Below, in pieces: positions 45,958 to 55,586 of a DNA stretch of 64,000 nt (its first letter is position 1; each line of letters begins with the position of its first letter). The translations under genes were made by a program, and so were the position numbers. The notes beneath the pieces were generated by a model, which did no database searches, was not told the origin of the DNA, and saw only the letters and a program-made list of their open reading frames with translations. Source of the stretch: CBDCMJ01 sp965218875 (GTDB taxonomy: Bacteria > Chloroflexota > Dehalococcoidia > Lucifugimonadales > UBA3495); assembly GCA_965218875.1 (NCBI GenBank), contig CBDCMJ010000001.1:18824-82823 (forward strand), given 5' to 3'.

Positions 45958-48201
45958 ATGAAAGCGACGCTACCCAACATCAGGAAACTCGCCGGGCGCG
46001 GCAGGACCGAAACGATTGCCGACTCGGAAGCCACCAAACACACCCAAGAACCTGCGGAACCCAAGCCGCCGCCGCCCCTGTCCCTGTTCTTCATGCTGTC
46101 CCACCTGGAAGACGACGGGCCGGTGCGGCTGGACGGGGTGAAGCTGGCGGTGTGCGAGGTGATGGGGCTGGAGCTGGACGAACCCAAGCTGGGAGCCTTC
46201 GCCGGTTCCCTCAACGCCCTGGACTTCCCGGTGCAACTGCTGGTGCGCCAGCACCCGCCGGTCCTGGCAACCCTGAGGAGCACCCTGGCCGACGCCCAGC
46301 CCGACGATTTGCCCCGGCAGACCCGCGACGCCGCCGACTCCCTGGGCAGGTTGCTGAGCGGCCTGGAGACCCGCGAGGGCATCCTGGACCGGCGCTTCTA
46401 TGCCGTCTGCGAGCACAACCGAATGGACGAGTTGCGCGGCCTGCTGGCCAGGGCCGGCCTGGGCGTGTTCCCCCTGAACGGCCAAGCCCTGCGGCTGTTG
46501 CTGCTGGCCTCGGCCCTGGGCGGCTCCCCCAACGACCGTGACGAGGAGGAAGAGCTTTCCGTCGAGGTCAACCGGCGGGACATCCGAATCGGAAACCACC
46601 TGACCCGCTCCCTGCACCTGGGCAAGTGGCCCCGCAGCCTGGCCCCCGGATTCCTCCAGGGCCTGATGGCCGCCGGAGCGCCAATGGACTTGGCCGTCCA
46701 CCTGGACGCCATCCCCTCGGACCAGGCGGCCCGCACCCTGGAGTGGCAGAAGGTCAGGTTCGAGTCGGCGCAGAGCTTGTCCCTGAACCGGGGCCGCAGC
46801 CTGTCACCCGAGGCGGAGATCGCCCTGGAGGACGTGAGCCGCCTCCGGGACGAGGTGCAAAGGGGCCGGGAGCGGCTGTTCCACGCCTCCCTGTCGGTGA
46901 CGCTGCACGCCAGTGACACCGACACCCTCAAGGACCTGACCCAGAAGGCCCGGGCCCACTTCGCCGCCACCCTGGGCAAGCTGGACAACCTGGCCTTCCG
47001 CCAGCGCGAGGGACTGCTGTCCACCCTGCCCCTGGCCCTGAACGCCGTGGCGGTCTGGCGGACGCTGGACACCTCCAGCCTGGCAAGGCTGTTTCCCTTC
47101 TCCCCGCCGGACCTGGACACCAGGAGCGGCACCCTCTACGGCATCGACCTGCGGGCCTGCGCCCCCATAGTCTACGACCCCTTCGACGGGACCCACCTGA
47201 ACGCCAACACCGCCGTCCTGGCCCGTTCCGGCAGCGGCAAGTCCTTCGCCACCAAGCTGGGATTGCTGCGCGGGGTGTGTAGGGGCGTGCGGGCCTACGT
47301 CATCGACCCCGAGGGCGAGTACGCAGACATGGCCCGCGCCGCCGGTGGCAGGGTCTTGTCGCCTGGAATCGCGGGCCAGGGCATGAACCCCTTCGTCATC
47401 GACCGGGGCGACAGCGAGGAACTGCTCCAGCGCATTGGCAGCCTGCGCCGGCTCATCGAGGTGATGGTGGGGGAGCGGCTCAGCGCCGAGCGACGGTCGT
47501 CTTTGGACCACGCCCTGGCGGGCTACTACGCCGAGCGCCGGGAGCGCACCGGATTCCGCGATTTCTACGCCTACCTGGAGGCCGAAGGCGGCGGCGATAT
47601 CGCCCACCTGCTGCGGCCCTTCGCCACCGGCAGCCTGCGCCATCTCCTCTCCGACGAGGGCGACGACCTGCTGACCCACGAGGCCCTGGTCACCGTCTTT
47701 GACCTGCACCTGCTGGAGCCGGAGCTCAGACCGGCGGCGGCGATGGTCTGCACCGAGACGGTATGGGCGGCGGCAGCCCAGGACCCCCGCCCAAGGCTGC
47801 TGGTGGTGGACGAGGTGTGGAGCATCATGCAGCACCCGGAGGGCGCGGCCTTCATGGTCTCGATGGCGAAACGCGCCCGCAAGCACCGGCTGGGGTTGCA
47901 GTTCATCACCCAGGACGTGCAGGACCTGCTCAGCGAGGACTCCTCCCGCACCATCACCGGACACTCGGGGAGGGCGCTATTGCAGAACGCCGCCTTCAAG
48001 TTGCTGCTCCAGCAGGACGCCGCGGCGATAAGCACCGTGGGGGAAGCCTTCGACCTGCCGGTGGACCTGCAACGCTGGCTGCTTTCGTGTCCTCGGGGTG
48101 ACGGGTTGCTGCTGGCGCGGGGCAACCGCTTCCCCATCCGCATCGAGGCCACCCCCGAGGAGACCGAGGTCATCGAGTGGCGGCCCGGACCCAGGCACTA
48201 G
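45958..48201 (+). CDS. VirB4-like type IV secretion ATPase (right copy)
   Basis: 747 residues. Walker A ARSGSGKS lies near residue 424 and Walker B LLVVDEVWSIM near 617, with the flanking VirB4 motifs AYVIDPEGEYADMA and LQFITQDVQDLL, all as in the left copy (3290-5542). The first ~40 residues differ most between the copies. ATG 45958 follows AAAGGAGATTCAACG. It hydrolyses ATP to drive assembly or transfer through the channel. Confidence 0.93.
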   Translation: MKATLPNIRKLAGRGRTETIADSEATKHTQEPAEPKPPPPLSLFFMLSHLEDDGPVRLDGVKLAVCEVMGLELDEPKLGAFAGSLNALDFPVQLLVRQHPPVLATLRSTLADAQPDDLPRQTRDAADSLGRLLSGLETREGILDRRFYAVCEHNRMDELRGLLARAGLGVFPLNGQALRLLLLASALGGSPNDRDEEEELSVEVNRRDIRIGNHLTRSLHLGKWPRSLAPGFLQGLMAAGAPMDLAVHLDAIPSDQAARTLEWQKVRFESAQSLSLNRGRSLSPEAEIALEDVSRLRDEVQRGRERLFHASLSVTLHASDTDTLKDLTQKARAHFAATLGKLDNLAFRQREGLLSTLPLALNAVAVWRTLDTSSLARLFPFSPPDLDTRSGTLYGIDLRACAPIVYDPFDGTHLNANTAVLARSGSGKSFATKLGLLRGVCRGVRAYVIDPEGEYADMARAAGGRVLSPGIAGQGMNPFVIDRGDSEELLQRIGSLRRLIEVMVGERLSAERRSSLDHALAGYYAERRERTGFRDFYAYLEAEGGGDIAHLLRPFATGSLRHLLSDEGDDLLTHEALVTVFDLHLLEPELRPAAAMVCTETVWAAAAQDPRPRLLVVDEVWSIMQHPEGAAFMVSMAKRARKHRLGLQFITQDVQDLLSEDSSRTITGHSGRALLQNAAFKLLLQQDAAAISTVGEAFDLPVDLQRWLLSCPRGDGLLLARGNRFPIRIEATPEETEVIEWRPGPRH

Positions 48202-48286
48202 CCGGGAAGTCGCCTAAGGCGCGACCGGCAACCCCCAAACACCAAATTGGAAAGACAACCAAATCCGATAAAGCGAGGCAAGCGAT

Positions 48287-50893
48287 ATGAATACCAACCT
48301 GAGAAACATCCTCCTGGGCGAGAGGCAGGCCAAGAAGCCCCCGTCCCTGGTGGCGGTGACGCCCCACCGCACCGGCGAACGCACCCTGCTGGGCGTGGAG
48401 AACCTGCTCCAGTCCATCGCCGTACCCGAACCCTTCTCCCTGGAGCTGGCCGGGGACATGGACGGCGTTTCCCTGCTGGCCCGCTGCCAGGACGACCGGG
48501 TGGTCAAGCAGCAGCTGGCCGCCCACTACCCCCAGGCCAGAATCCGCGACGTGGACCCCGAGGACGACCCCATGCGGCGGCGGCAGGGCGAGCTGGCCTT
48601 GGGCCTGACCCTGCGGGTCGATGGGCCGGAGTACGTGCCCCTGCGCACCTTCCGGGACGACGACCTGCTGGACCCCGGCTCCGATCCCCTGCTGGCCGTC
48701 ATCGGCTCCCTGTCCGCCCTGCGCCCCGGCGAGCGCGTCGTGGCCCGCCTGCTGCTGCGTTCCCTGGGTCCCGAGTGGGCCCAAGCCCACCAGGCCCGCG
48801 CCCACAAGCGGGCAGTGCCGGAGAACCGGGATCCCTCCTACACCTACCAGACCAAGCCTTTGCAGCTTGACGGGGTGACCATGGCGGTGCTGGGCGCGGG
48901 GGCGCTGGCCGCCGTCAAGGGCTACCTGTGGGTGCAGGACGGGGAGATCCTCAAGGCGTCGCTGCTGGGCCTGGGCAGCGTCTCCGGCATCATCGTCGCG
49001 GGCTGGGGCTGGTGGCGCTGGAAGAAGGCCCGCAACCGGGTCTACGACCCGCTGCTGATACGGGAGAAGGTCTCCCGCATCGCCTTCGACGCCGAGCTCC
49101 AGGTCACCGCCTTCCTGCCCTACGACACCGGAAACGAGCGGGCCCTGGACCTGCTGGAGAGCGTGGCCGCCGCCTACCGCCACTACAACCACCCCGCCGG
49201 GGCCCGGTTCAAGGCGAGCGAGGCCAGGCCCCGGTTTGTCAGCGGCGGCCCGCACCCGGCCGGCGTCCACCCCGCCGGTCCGGGGCTGTTCGGCGGGCGC
49301 AGCGTCCTGGGCGTCAGGGAGGTGGCCGCCCTGTGGCACCCGCCCGGCGAGGGGGACGAGACTCCCCTGGTGGAGCGGTCCGGGTCCCGGGCGCTGGCGC
49401 CCCAGGCAAGGGGAGTGAGGACCGGCGCGCCGGTGGGGGACGCCACCGGCGGCGCGCCCCGGGAGATCAACTTCACCGACGACCTGCTCAAGCGCCATCA
49501 CCTCTACGTGGCCCGCACCCGCATGGGCAAGTCCACCCTGATGCACCATGTGGTCGCCCACAAGCTCAGGGAGAAGGCGGCGGGCCGGGACAACGACGCC
49601 ATCATCGTGGTGGACCCCCACGCCGACCTGGTGGCGGGGCTGCTGGAGCAGGTGCCCGAGTCGATCATCGACAAGGTGAGGTTGATAGACCTGGCCGACG
49701 ACCAGGGCGCGCCCGGCGTCAACCTGCTGGACACCCGCATCTTCGCCGACCGGGACCGCACCGCCGACTCGGTGGTGCGGGTGGCCAAGGGACTGTGGGA
49801 GCAGTGGGGTCCCCGGATGCAGTCCATCCTGGAGCACACGGTCAAGACCCTGCACGAGGCCAACGAGCAACGCGACGACGGCGAGCAGTACACCATCCTG
49901 GACGGGCTGAAGCTCCTCTCCGACGGCAAGTTCCGGGCCGAGGCGCTGGCACAGGTCAACGACACCTACCTGCTGGACTGGTGGGTCAGGGACTTCGACA
50001 ACTGGCACCGCCAGTACCGCTCGGAGGCCATCGCCCCGGTGCAGACCCGCCTGGCCTACTACTACTCCTCCAAGAAGGCGCGGGCCATCCTGGGCCAGTC
50101 CCGCTCCACCATCGACCTGCGGGAGACCATCCTCGACGGCGGGGTCCTCCTGGTGTCCACCGCCCAGGGGACGGCGGGTAGGGACGTGTCCGCCCTGGTG
50201 GGGGCGTCGCTGCTCAACCTGGTGGACTCGGTGATCCGGGAGCAGGAGAACCTGCCCCTGAACCGGCGGCGGGGAGCATTGATCGTCGTGGACGAGATGC
50301 AGTCCATGCCCGGCGTCGACTACGAGTCCATGCTCAGCGAACTGGGCAAGTACGGCGCCAGTTTCATCCTCGCCACCCAGAGCCTGGCCAAGCTGGACGA
50401 CCTCTCCCGCACCATGCAGGACACCATCCTGGCCAACGTGGGCTGCCTGGCGGTCTTCCAGGTGGCCGGTTCCGACGCCCGCCGGCTGGTCTGGGAGCTG
50501 GGCAAGGACCGGGTATCCGAGGACGACATCACGTCCCTGCCGGTGCACCACTGCTACGTGCGGGCCACCGTGGGCGCCGACCGGATGCCCGCCTATTCCA
50601 TGATGGTCAAGAAGCCGGAGCCGGGCGACGCCCAGGTCGCCGACCTCATCCGCGCCGGGGCCGGGGACTACACCACCAGGGCCGGGGAGATCGCCGCCGG
50701 CAACGCCGAGGGTGAGCAGAAGATCAGCGAGTACCGCCGGCTGCTTCTCGAAAGGCAGAACGGCAGCAACCCCGCGCCCCAACAACCACAACAGCCGGAG
50801 CAGTCAAGCCCGGCCCAGGGGCGCAACAGGCAGCGCAGCAGGCGCAATGCGGCGGACGGGGAGCCTGCCGGTGAAGGGGAGGCGGAGGAATGA
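48287..50893 (+). CDS. VirD4/TraG-like type IV coupling ATPase (right copy)
   Basis: 868 residues. Predicted membrane region near residues 195-240; Walker A ARTRMGKST near 409; IIVVDPHADL near 440; VVDEMQSMPG near 670 followed by ASFILATQSLAKL. The C-terminal tail is Gln/Pro/Asn-rich (PQQPQQPEQSSPAQGRN) and differs from the left copy. It overlaps the start of the Replic_Relax-like gene by 4 nt. It would link the DNA substrate to the VirB4-powered channel. Confidence 0.9.
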   Translation: MNTNLRNILLGERQAKKPPSLVAVTPHRTGERTLLGVENLLQSIAVPEPFSLELAGDMDGVSLLARCQDDRVVKQQLAAHYPQARIRDVDPEDDPMRRRQGELALGLTLRVDGPEYVPLRTFRDDDLLDPGSDPLLAVIGSLSALRPGERVVARLLLRSLGPEWAQAHQARAHKRAVPENRDPSYTYQTKPLQLDGVTMAVLGAGALAAVKGYLWVQDGEILKASLLGLGSVSGIIVAGWGWWRWKKARNRVYDPLLIREKVSRIAFDAELQVTAFLPYDTGNERALDLLESVAAAYRHYNHPAGARFKASEARPRFVSGGPHPAGVHPAGPGLFGGRSVLGVREVAALWHPPGEGDETPLVERSGSRALAPQARGVRTGAPVGDATGGAPREINFTDDLLKRHHLYVARTRMGKSTLMHHVVAHKLREKAAGRDNDAIIVVDPHADLVAGLLEQVPESIIDKVRLIDLADDQGAPGVNLLDTRIFADRDRTADSVVRVAKGLWEQWGPRMQSILEHTVKTLHEANEQRDDGEQYTILDGLKLLSDGKFRAEALAQVNDTYLLDWWVRDFDNWHRQYRSEAIAPVQTRLAYYYSSKKARAILGQSRSTIDLRETILDGGVLLVSTAQGTAGRDVSALVGASLLNLVDSVIREQENLPLNRRRGALIVVDEMQSMPGVDYESMLSELGKYGASFILATQSLAKLDDLSRTMQDTILANVGCLAVFQVAGSDARRLVWELGKDRVSEDDITSLPVHHCYVRATVGADRMPAYSMMVKKPEPGDAQVADLIRAGAGDYTTRAGEIAAGNAEGEQKISEYRRLLLERQNGSNPAPQQPQQPEQSSPAQGRNRQRSRRNAADGEPAGEGEAEE

Positions 50894-52563
50894 TGCCGAC
50901 CCGTTGTGAAACGGACCTGCTGCGCCGGTTGGCGGAGACGCCTTCCGCCGACCGGCTGGACCTGGCGGCCCTGTCCGGTTGGTCCCGGGGCGCAGTCTAC
51001 GCCGGTATGGATAGGTTGCAAGAAAGGGGGGTGGTTGACGCCATCCCCCACGCTACGCCCCTGCTGCCGCCCACCCGCCGGTATTATCTCAGCGCCCACG
51101 GCCTCTACACCGTGGCCGAATTGGAAGGGGTTGCCCTGGAAGATTTGCTCCGCACCCGCCCGGTGTCGGCCCAATGGCGGCGCGTTCTGCTGGGACGGCT
51201 CGACGCCCAGGCCGTCATCTACCGCCTGGCCGCCGCCGTGTCCAGCGTGGCTTTCCCCACACGCATCCGGTTGTTCCGGGCCGCGCCCCCCGACGCCGGA
51301 TTCGTCCTCCCGGATGGCCACACCGTCGCCGTGGTGCGCCAGGGGAACACCGCCGACCGCACCGGCTTTTCCAAGCGGCTGTGGCGGCTCGGTGAGGGTC
51401 CGCTGCCCGGCGGCGTCCTGGTGCTGTCCCCCGACGAGGTGCGGCTGCGCCAGGCCCGCCGGATGCTGGCCGGGGCGAGGTTCCCCGTGTACCTGGCCCT
51501 GGAAAAAGACGCCGCCCTGGCTGGGCTGGACTCCCCGGTGTGGCATCCCCCCTCAATCGCCGCCGTCCTGGACCTGCGCTATGTGCTGTCCCACCTGGAC
51601 CGGAGTGGCAGCTTGCCGGTGGAGGCCCAGCCAGCGCGTGTGGCTCTCCCTGACGACATCGACCTCGACGCACCCGCCCCGGACTGGCTGCTGCCCGCCA
51701 TGCTCGGTCCCGCCGACAAACGCGCCCTGGACCTGCTCTCCGACTGGCCCTGGGCGTCCCGGCGGGACCTGGCGGGGCTGATGGGAGTGTCCACCCGGCG
51801 GGTGTCCCAGTTGACGGAAAGGCTGGAAGAGTTCGGTCTGCTGAGTAACGCCAAGGTCCAGGGAACTCGGCGGCTGGCCCTGTCGGACCGGGCGCTGGCG
51901 CTGTTGGCCCGCCGCGACCGTACATCGGTTGGAACGGCGCGAAGGCGGTGGAGCGTTGCGCCCCTGGACCCCGAAGCGCCGCTATCTTGGCGGAACGTCT
52001 CCGGCTCCCGCAGCCGCCAGTTGTTGCGCAACGTCGAACACACCGGTGCCGTCCATTGGTTCCTCGGCTCTCTGGCGGGACAGGCTCGCGCCGCTGGTTG
52101 GGAGGTGGTGCAGCTCGATCCGCCCAACCGGGGGTCGCGCTACTTCCGCCACGACGGCACTTTGCACTCGGTAAGGCCCGACGCCTCCGGCGTCCTGCGC
52201 CGGGGCGACGAGACCGTTCCCTACTTCCTGGAGTGGGAACGGCGGGCGGTGCGGCCGGTCACGATGTCAGCTCGGCTGGCGCCCTACCTGCGCTACTACT
52301 CGACGCGGCGCCCCCTGGACGACCACGGCGTTACTCCCATCGTCCTGGTGGTATTCGACGACGATCTGGCAGCCACTCACTTCCTGCGGGTGGCTAGGGG
52401 AGAAATGGAGCGGAGCGGGGTGGAGGTGCTGCTGTGGGTGTCCAACAAGGCTGCGATGGAACGGCTGGGGCCGTTGGGTCGAGGCTGGCAGTCTCCTGAC
52501 CGTGGCGTGCCAACATATATTCTGCCGCCAACCATTAAAGGGCAGTCCCGTAACATTAAATAG
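50890..52563 (+). CDS. Replication-relaxation-like (Replic_Relax) protein with two winged-helix domains
   Basis: 557 residues from ATG 50890 (ATGA overlap with the VirD4-like stop). Residues ~8-75 form a winged helix (LRRLAETPSADRLDLAALSG). A second winged helix lies at ~275-345 (ALDLLSDWPWASRRDLAGLM, VSQLTERLEEFGLL). The C-terminal domain (~380-550) has the Replic_Relax layout: HTGAVHWFLGSLAGQARAAG, LHSVRPDASGVLRR, YFLEWERRAVRPVTM with a conserved E and acidic residue, and PIVLVVFDDDLAATHFL. That domain is nuclease-like in the family. In an operon without a classical relaxase this is the best candidate for the DNA-processing protein. The left copy is cut by the window edge. Confidence 0.75.
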   Translation: MMPTRCETDLLRRLAETPSADRLDLAALSGWSRGAVYAGMDRLQERGVVDAIPHATPLLPPTRRYYLSAHGLYTVAELEGVALEDLLRTRPVSAQWRRVLLGRLDAQAVIYRLAAAVSSVAFPTRIRLFRAAPPDAGFVLPDGHTVAVVRQGNTADRTGFSKRLWRLGEGPLPGGVLVLSPDEVRLRQARRMLAGARFPVYLALEKDAALAGLDSPVWHPPSIAAVLDLRYVLSHLDRSGSLPVEAQPARVALPDDIDLDAPAPDWLLPAMLGPADKRALDLLSDWPWASRRDLAGLMGVSTRRVSQLTERLEEFGLLSNAKVQGTRRLALSDRALALLARRDRTSVGTARRRWSVAPLDPEAPLSWRNVSGSRSRQLLRNVEHTGAVHWFLGSLAGQARAAGWEVVQLDPPNRGSRYFRHDGTLHSVRPDASGVLRRGDETVPYFLEWERRAVRPVTMSARLAPYLRYYSTRRPLDDHGVTPIVLVVFDDDLAATHFLRVARGEMERSGVEVLLWVSNKAAMERLGPLGRGWQSPDRGVPTYILPPTIKGQSRNIK

Positions 52564-52885
52564 GGTGGAGCCGCCGACATTTACACATGGTGGAGGCATG
52601 GCGATTGCGCATCCTCCGTGAATGACCGTCTCTTACCAGAAGTCCACGTCCTCGGACGGATAGCGGGAAAGGAAATGTTCTGACAAAGGCTTCCCTGAAG
52701 TCTCCGCTAAGCAAGTGTTCGTCCTTAGCAGTTGGCCGAGGACAAATGACAATTATCAGCTTGACACACCCATCCAAGTATCTATGGGCGGTTGCCCCCC
52801 TGTAGGAGATTGTAGGCAATTCGTCCGCGGACAACTTCCCAATCCTACTCCACTGGGGACAACTGATGGTCCAATCCAATCGCCT
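52564..52885. other. Gap between the secretion operon and the disrupted restriction gene
   Basis: Roughly 320 bp with lower GC than its surroundings. I see no gene, strong hairpin or repeat in it. Confidence 0.4.
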
Positions 52886-53206
52886 CTATTCCTCGTCTAC
52901 CGCAAAGAGCGCGTCGATCATGCTCCGAACCGTAGCCGCCTCTGATTTCAGCCTGACAATGCCCAATCGGCCTGATTTCACCTGCTCCTGTATCCGGGCT
53001 ATATCGCCAGACGGAGGGAGCTCCACCAACAGATCAAGAAATTCCTTGGGGTCAAACCGGGCGTGCCTCTTTCCAGACTGAAGCCTGCGGTAAGCCTCGC
53101 ACAGGTCGGGCAACATCAAAAGATAGGCCACAAACTCCAGTGGCAGTCCCGTCTCAAGCCGAAGTCCTATCCATTCAGTCGAGCCAATAGCATCTTCCGG
53201 GGGGTC
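52886..53206 (-). pseudogene. 3' fragment of the restriction-modification gene cut by IS21
   Basis: Read on the minus strand, the segment begins at the IS edge and continues, in frame with the methylase at 55587-58136, as DPPEDAIGSTEWIGLRLE, then PLEFVAYLLMLPDLCEAYRR, GKRHARFDPKEFLDLLVELP, IQEQVKSG and a stop at 52886. This is the usual end of a type I/IIG specificity (target recognition) half-domain: E-F/W strand, SG-R repeat and D-L-L-x-LP-P motif. With the IS removed the junction reads KVLISP|DPPEDAIG without loss of frame. A GTG at 53131 could give an 81-residue product, but that is unlikely to be functional. Confidence 0.8.
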
Positions 53207-53242
53207 TGTTTAACGTCAACTATTTTTGCCGGTTGGCGTCGA

Positions 53243-54019
53243 TTATTCTTGCCGGTTCACCTCCTTATCCTGCCCCCGCTGCTGGGCCACTCCGGTGCGG
53301 TAGCTGGGGACGTCGAATTCCAGGATCACCGAGTGGTGGACCACCCGGTCGATGGCCGCCGCCGTGGCCATGGGATTGGCGAAGATGTGCTCCCACTGGG
53401 AGAAGACCAGGTTGGAGGTGATGCCCAGGGAGCGGCGCTCGTAGCGTTCGGCGATGAGGGTGAATAGCACCTCGGACTCCTCGGCCCCCTGGGGCAGGTA
53501 TCCCAGGTCGTCCAGGAGCAGGAAGTCGTAGCTGTCCAGCTTGCGCAGTTGCCTCGGCAGGGACAGGTCCCGCTTGGCGGCGAGGAGGTCCTGCACCAGA
53601 CGGTAGGCCGGGGCGAAGAGCACCGAGTGTCCCGACTCCACCAGCCGGTGTCCCACGGCGCACAGGGCGTGGGTCTTGCCGGTGCCGGGCAGTCCGAAGG
53701 CCAGCACGTTGACGTCCCGGTCCACGAAGCCTCCGCCGGCCAGTTCGTCCAGTTGCTGCCTGAGCGCCAGGGGTACCCGGTCGTGCTCGAAGGTCTCCCA
53801 GGTCTTGCCCGACGGCAGCCGAGACGCGGTGCGCAGCCGGTCGATGCGCCGCTGCCTGCGGTCCTCGGCCTCCTGTTCCAGCACCTCGAGTAAGGTTTCC
53901 AGAGCGTCGCCGTGGCCGGCGGCGGTGAAGCGGGCCACTGACTGCTTACCCATGGTAGGCAACCTGAATTGGTGGCACAGCTCTCCGATCCGCTCCTGTA
54001 TGGCTGTGGTGTCCGTCAT
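53243..54019 (-). CDS. istB: IS21 helper ATPase IstB
   Basis: 258 residues from ATG 54017-54019. AAA+ ATPase features: VLAFGLPGTGKTHALCAVG (Walker A, ~residue 105), FLLLDDLGYLPQG (Walker B, ~165), LGITSNLVFSQW (sensor) and a C-terminal RVVHHSVILEFD. N-terminal FRLPTMGKQSV resembles the IstB N-terminal segment. It assists IstA in target choice and strand transfer. The start overlaps the istA stop by 1 nt (TGATG). Confidence 0.95.
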   Translation of the reverse strand: MTDTTAIQERIGELCHQFRLPTMGKQSVARFTAAGHGDALETLLEVLEQEAEDRRQRRIDRLRTASRLPSGKTWETFEHDRVPLALRQQLDELAGGGFVDRDVNVLAFGLPGTGKTHALCAVGHRLVESGHSVLFAPAYRLVQDLLAAKRDLSLPRQLRKLDSYDFLLLDDLGYLPQGAEESEVLFTLIAERYERRSLGITSNLVFSQWEHIFANPMATAAAIDRVVHHSVILEFDVPSYRTGVAQQRGQDKEVNRQE

Positions 54020-55500
54020 CAGGCCACCTCCGCCAGCAGGGAGTCGTAGACCCTCAGGTCCGGTACTCCTGGCAGGCTGAGCGCCGGCGCCTGTAGCGGC
54101 GTGGGCTTGGCCAGCTCCCTGACCGAAGCGTAGTCGAAGGGTCCGCCCGCCTCCAGCAGCAGGGCCAGGGCGCTGTCCACCGTGCACTCCATGGTGGTCG
54201 CTGCCAAGTGCAGGATGCGGACGTACTCCACGTCGGCGCGTTCGCCCCGCCATTCCCGGAGCGCATCGTAGGCCAGGCGGAAGGTCATGGTGGGAAACAT
54301 CTGCTCCCGGAAACGGTACCTGGCGAAGGCCCCGGGCTTGCGCACTAGGGAGCCGATGACGTGGCGGTAATCGACCCTTGCCTCGCGCTCGCCGCGCACG
54401 CGTTCCATCCGTTCCACCAAGTGGCCCTTGTAGTACACTTCCAGGTGCCCGGCGTACAGCCGGATCTGCACCTCCTGCCCGATGAGCCGTGAGGGAACGG
54501 TGTAGGTGCGGCCAGCCGCCTGGATGGTGCTCCACTTGCGCACCCGGGCCCGGTGGTTGACGTACTCCGGCACCGGAGCCGGCGGCAGGAGTTGCAGGTG
54601 TGGCCGTTCCTGCTCCAGCTTTTCCTGCACCAAGCGGTTGCGCCGGTCCACCACCTTCCTGACGAAGCAGGTGTACTGGTCTACCGAGCTGAAATCGCGG
54701 CTGCCCTGCAGCATGAGGGCTTGGTCGATGGCGTCCTTGAGACGGTAGTGGGCCTGCTCCGCGACACCGTTTTCGTGGGACTCGCCGGAATTGATCCGGG
54801 TGGACTCGAGCCCGTAGTGCTCCAGGAGCTCGGCGTAGCTGCCGTTCAGGGCCCGGCCGCGGCTGCGCCGCATCTCGTGGGTGGCGGCCGAGGTGTTGTC
54901 CGAGCGGATCACCCGGGGACTGCCGCCCAACTCCCAGAGGGCGTTCTGCAGGCCCTGCTTCAGGGCCAGGAAGGTCTCCCCGGTGGCCACCTCGGCGTAG
55001 CGCCACCCCGAATGGCTCAGCACCAGTTGGAACAGCAGGTGGCGATAGGGCCGGCCGCCGAGGGTAACTCCCAGGGAGTTGCAGTGGGTGAAGTCGATCT
55101 GGGCCTCGCGTCCCGGAGGATGTTCCTGGGGGAAGTAGACCTCCTGGTCCGGGCCGTTGAGCGCTCGCCAATCCTGTAATCGCCGTTGCAGGGTGCGCAG
55201 CTGCGAGGCGCTGAACCGGCCAGGGAATTTCTCCTCCAGCCACTCGATAATTGTCGTTGCCCTGAGCCTGCCAGCGGCCTCGCCCCGGAGCAGGGGCAGG
55301 ATCTCCTCCTCCCAGACCCCGTCGAAGGGATCGGGGCGGGTCCGCCACCGGCGCCCGGTCTTGGTCTCCGACGGCAGCGGGCCGTGCTGCCACTTCCGGG
55401 CGGAGCGCTCGCTCATCCCAGCCATCGCCGCCGCCGTCTGTTGCGTCTTTCCTTCCATTCGTCTTTGCCTCAGTTTTGCGACTTGCTGATCCGTAACCAA
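54019..55500 (-). CDS. istA: IS21 transposase IstA
   Basis: 493 residues. N-terminal HTH (QQVAKLRQRRMEGKTQQTAA, AAMAGMSERSARKW), then the DDE integrase core: first Asp in EAQIDFTHCN (~residue 130), second in RVIRSDNTSAA (~190), Glu in GESHENGVAEQAHYRL (~230). A C-terminal Mu-transposase-like beta domain follows (YTVPSRLIGQEVQIRLYAG). All three catalytic residues are present and the gene looks intact. Confidence 0.95.
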   Translation of the reverse strand: MVTDQQVAKLRQRRMEGKTQQTAAAMAGMSERSARKWQHGPLPSETKTGRRWRTRPDPFDGVWEEEILPLLRGEAAGRLRATTIIEWLEEKFPGRFSASQLRTLQRRLQDWRALNGPDQEVYFPQEHPPGREAQIDFTHCNSLGVTLGGRPYRHLLFQLVLSHSGWRYAEVATGETFLALKQGLQNALWELGGSPRVIRSDNTSAATHEMRRSRGRALNGSYAELLEHYGLESTRINSGESHENGVAEQAHYRLKDAIDQALMLQGSRDFSSVDQYTCFVRKVVDRRNRLVQEKLEQERPHLQLLPPAPVPEYVNHRARVRKWSTIQAAGRTYTVPSRLIGQEVQIRLYAGHLEVYYKGHLVERMERVRGEREARVDYRHVIGSLVRKPGAFARYRFREQMFPTMTFRLAYDALREWRGERADVEYVRILHLAATTMECTVDSALALLLEAGGPFDYASVRELAKPTPLQAPALSLPGVPDLRVYDSLLAEVA

Positions 55501-55586
55501 TCCGGCACCTCCTGTACCGGATGATTACCCGTAGGGACCGGCAAAAATAGTCGTCGCCAACCGGCAAGACTAATTGTCGTTGATCA

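Larger units (their letters stand above)
53207..55586 (-). mobile_element. IS21-family insertion sequence
   Basis: A 2380-bp element with istA and istB on the minus strand. The ends are imperfect terminal repeats: left TGTTTAACGTCAAC and right (reverse) TGATCAACGACAAT, each followed by two copies of a TATTTTTGCCGGT-like box, the multiple-repeat end structure of IS21. I see no clear target duplication. It sits inside the restriction-modification gene. Confidence 0.9.

Noticed and set aside
48170..50791. 873-codon minus-strand frame opposite the right VirD4-like gene, and the 668-codon plus-strand frame at 1287-3293 opposite the left one
   Set aside because: Both lie antisense to ATPases with intact motifs and show only low-complexity Gly/Gln/His/Arg-rich text.
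53207..55586. Target-site duplication flanking the IS21 element
   Set aside because: Flanks (..GGGGTC on the left, GGGACT.. on the right) do not match; the coding frame is restored without assuming a duplication.
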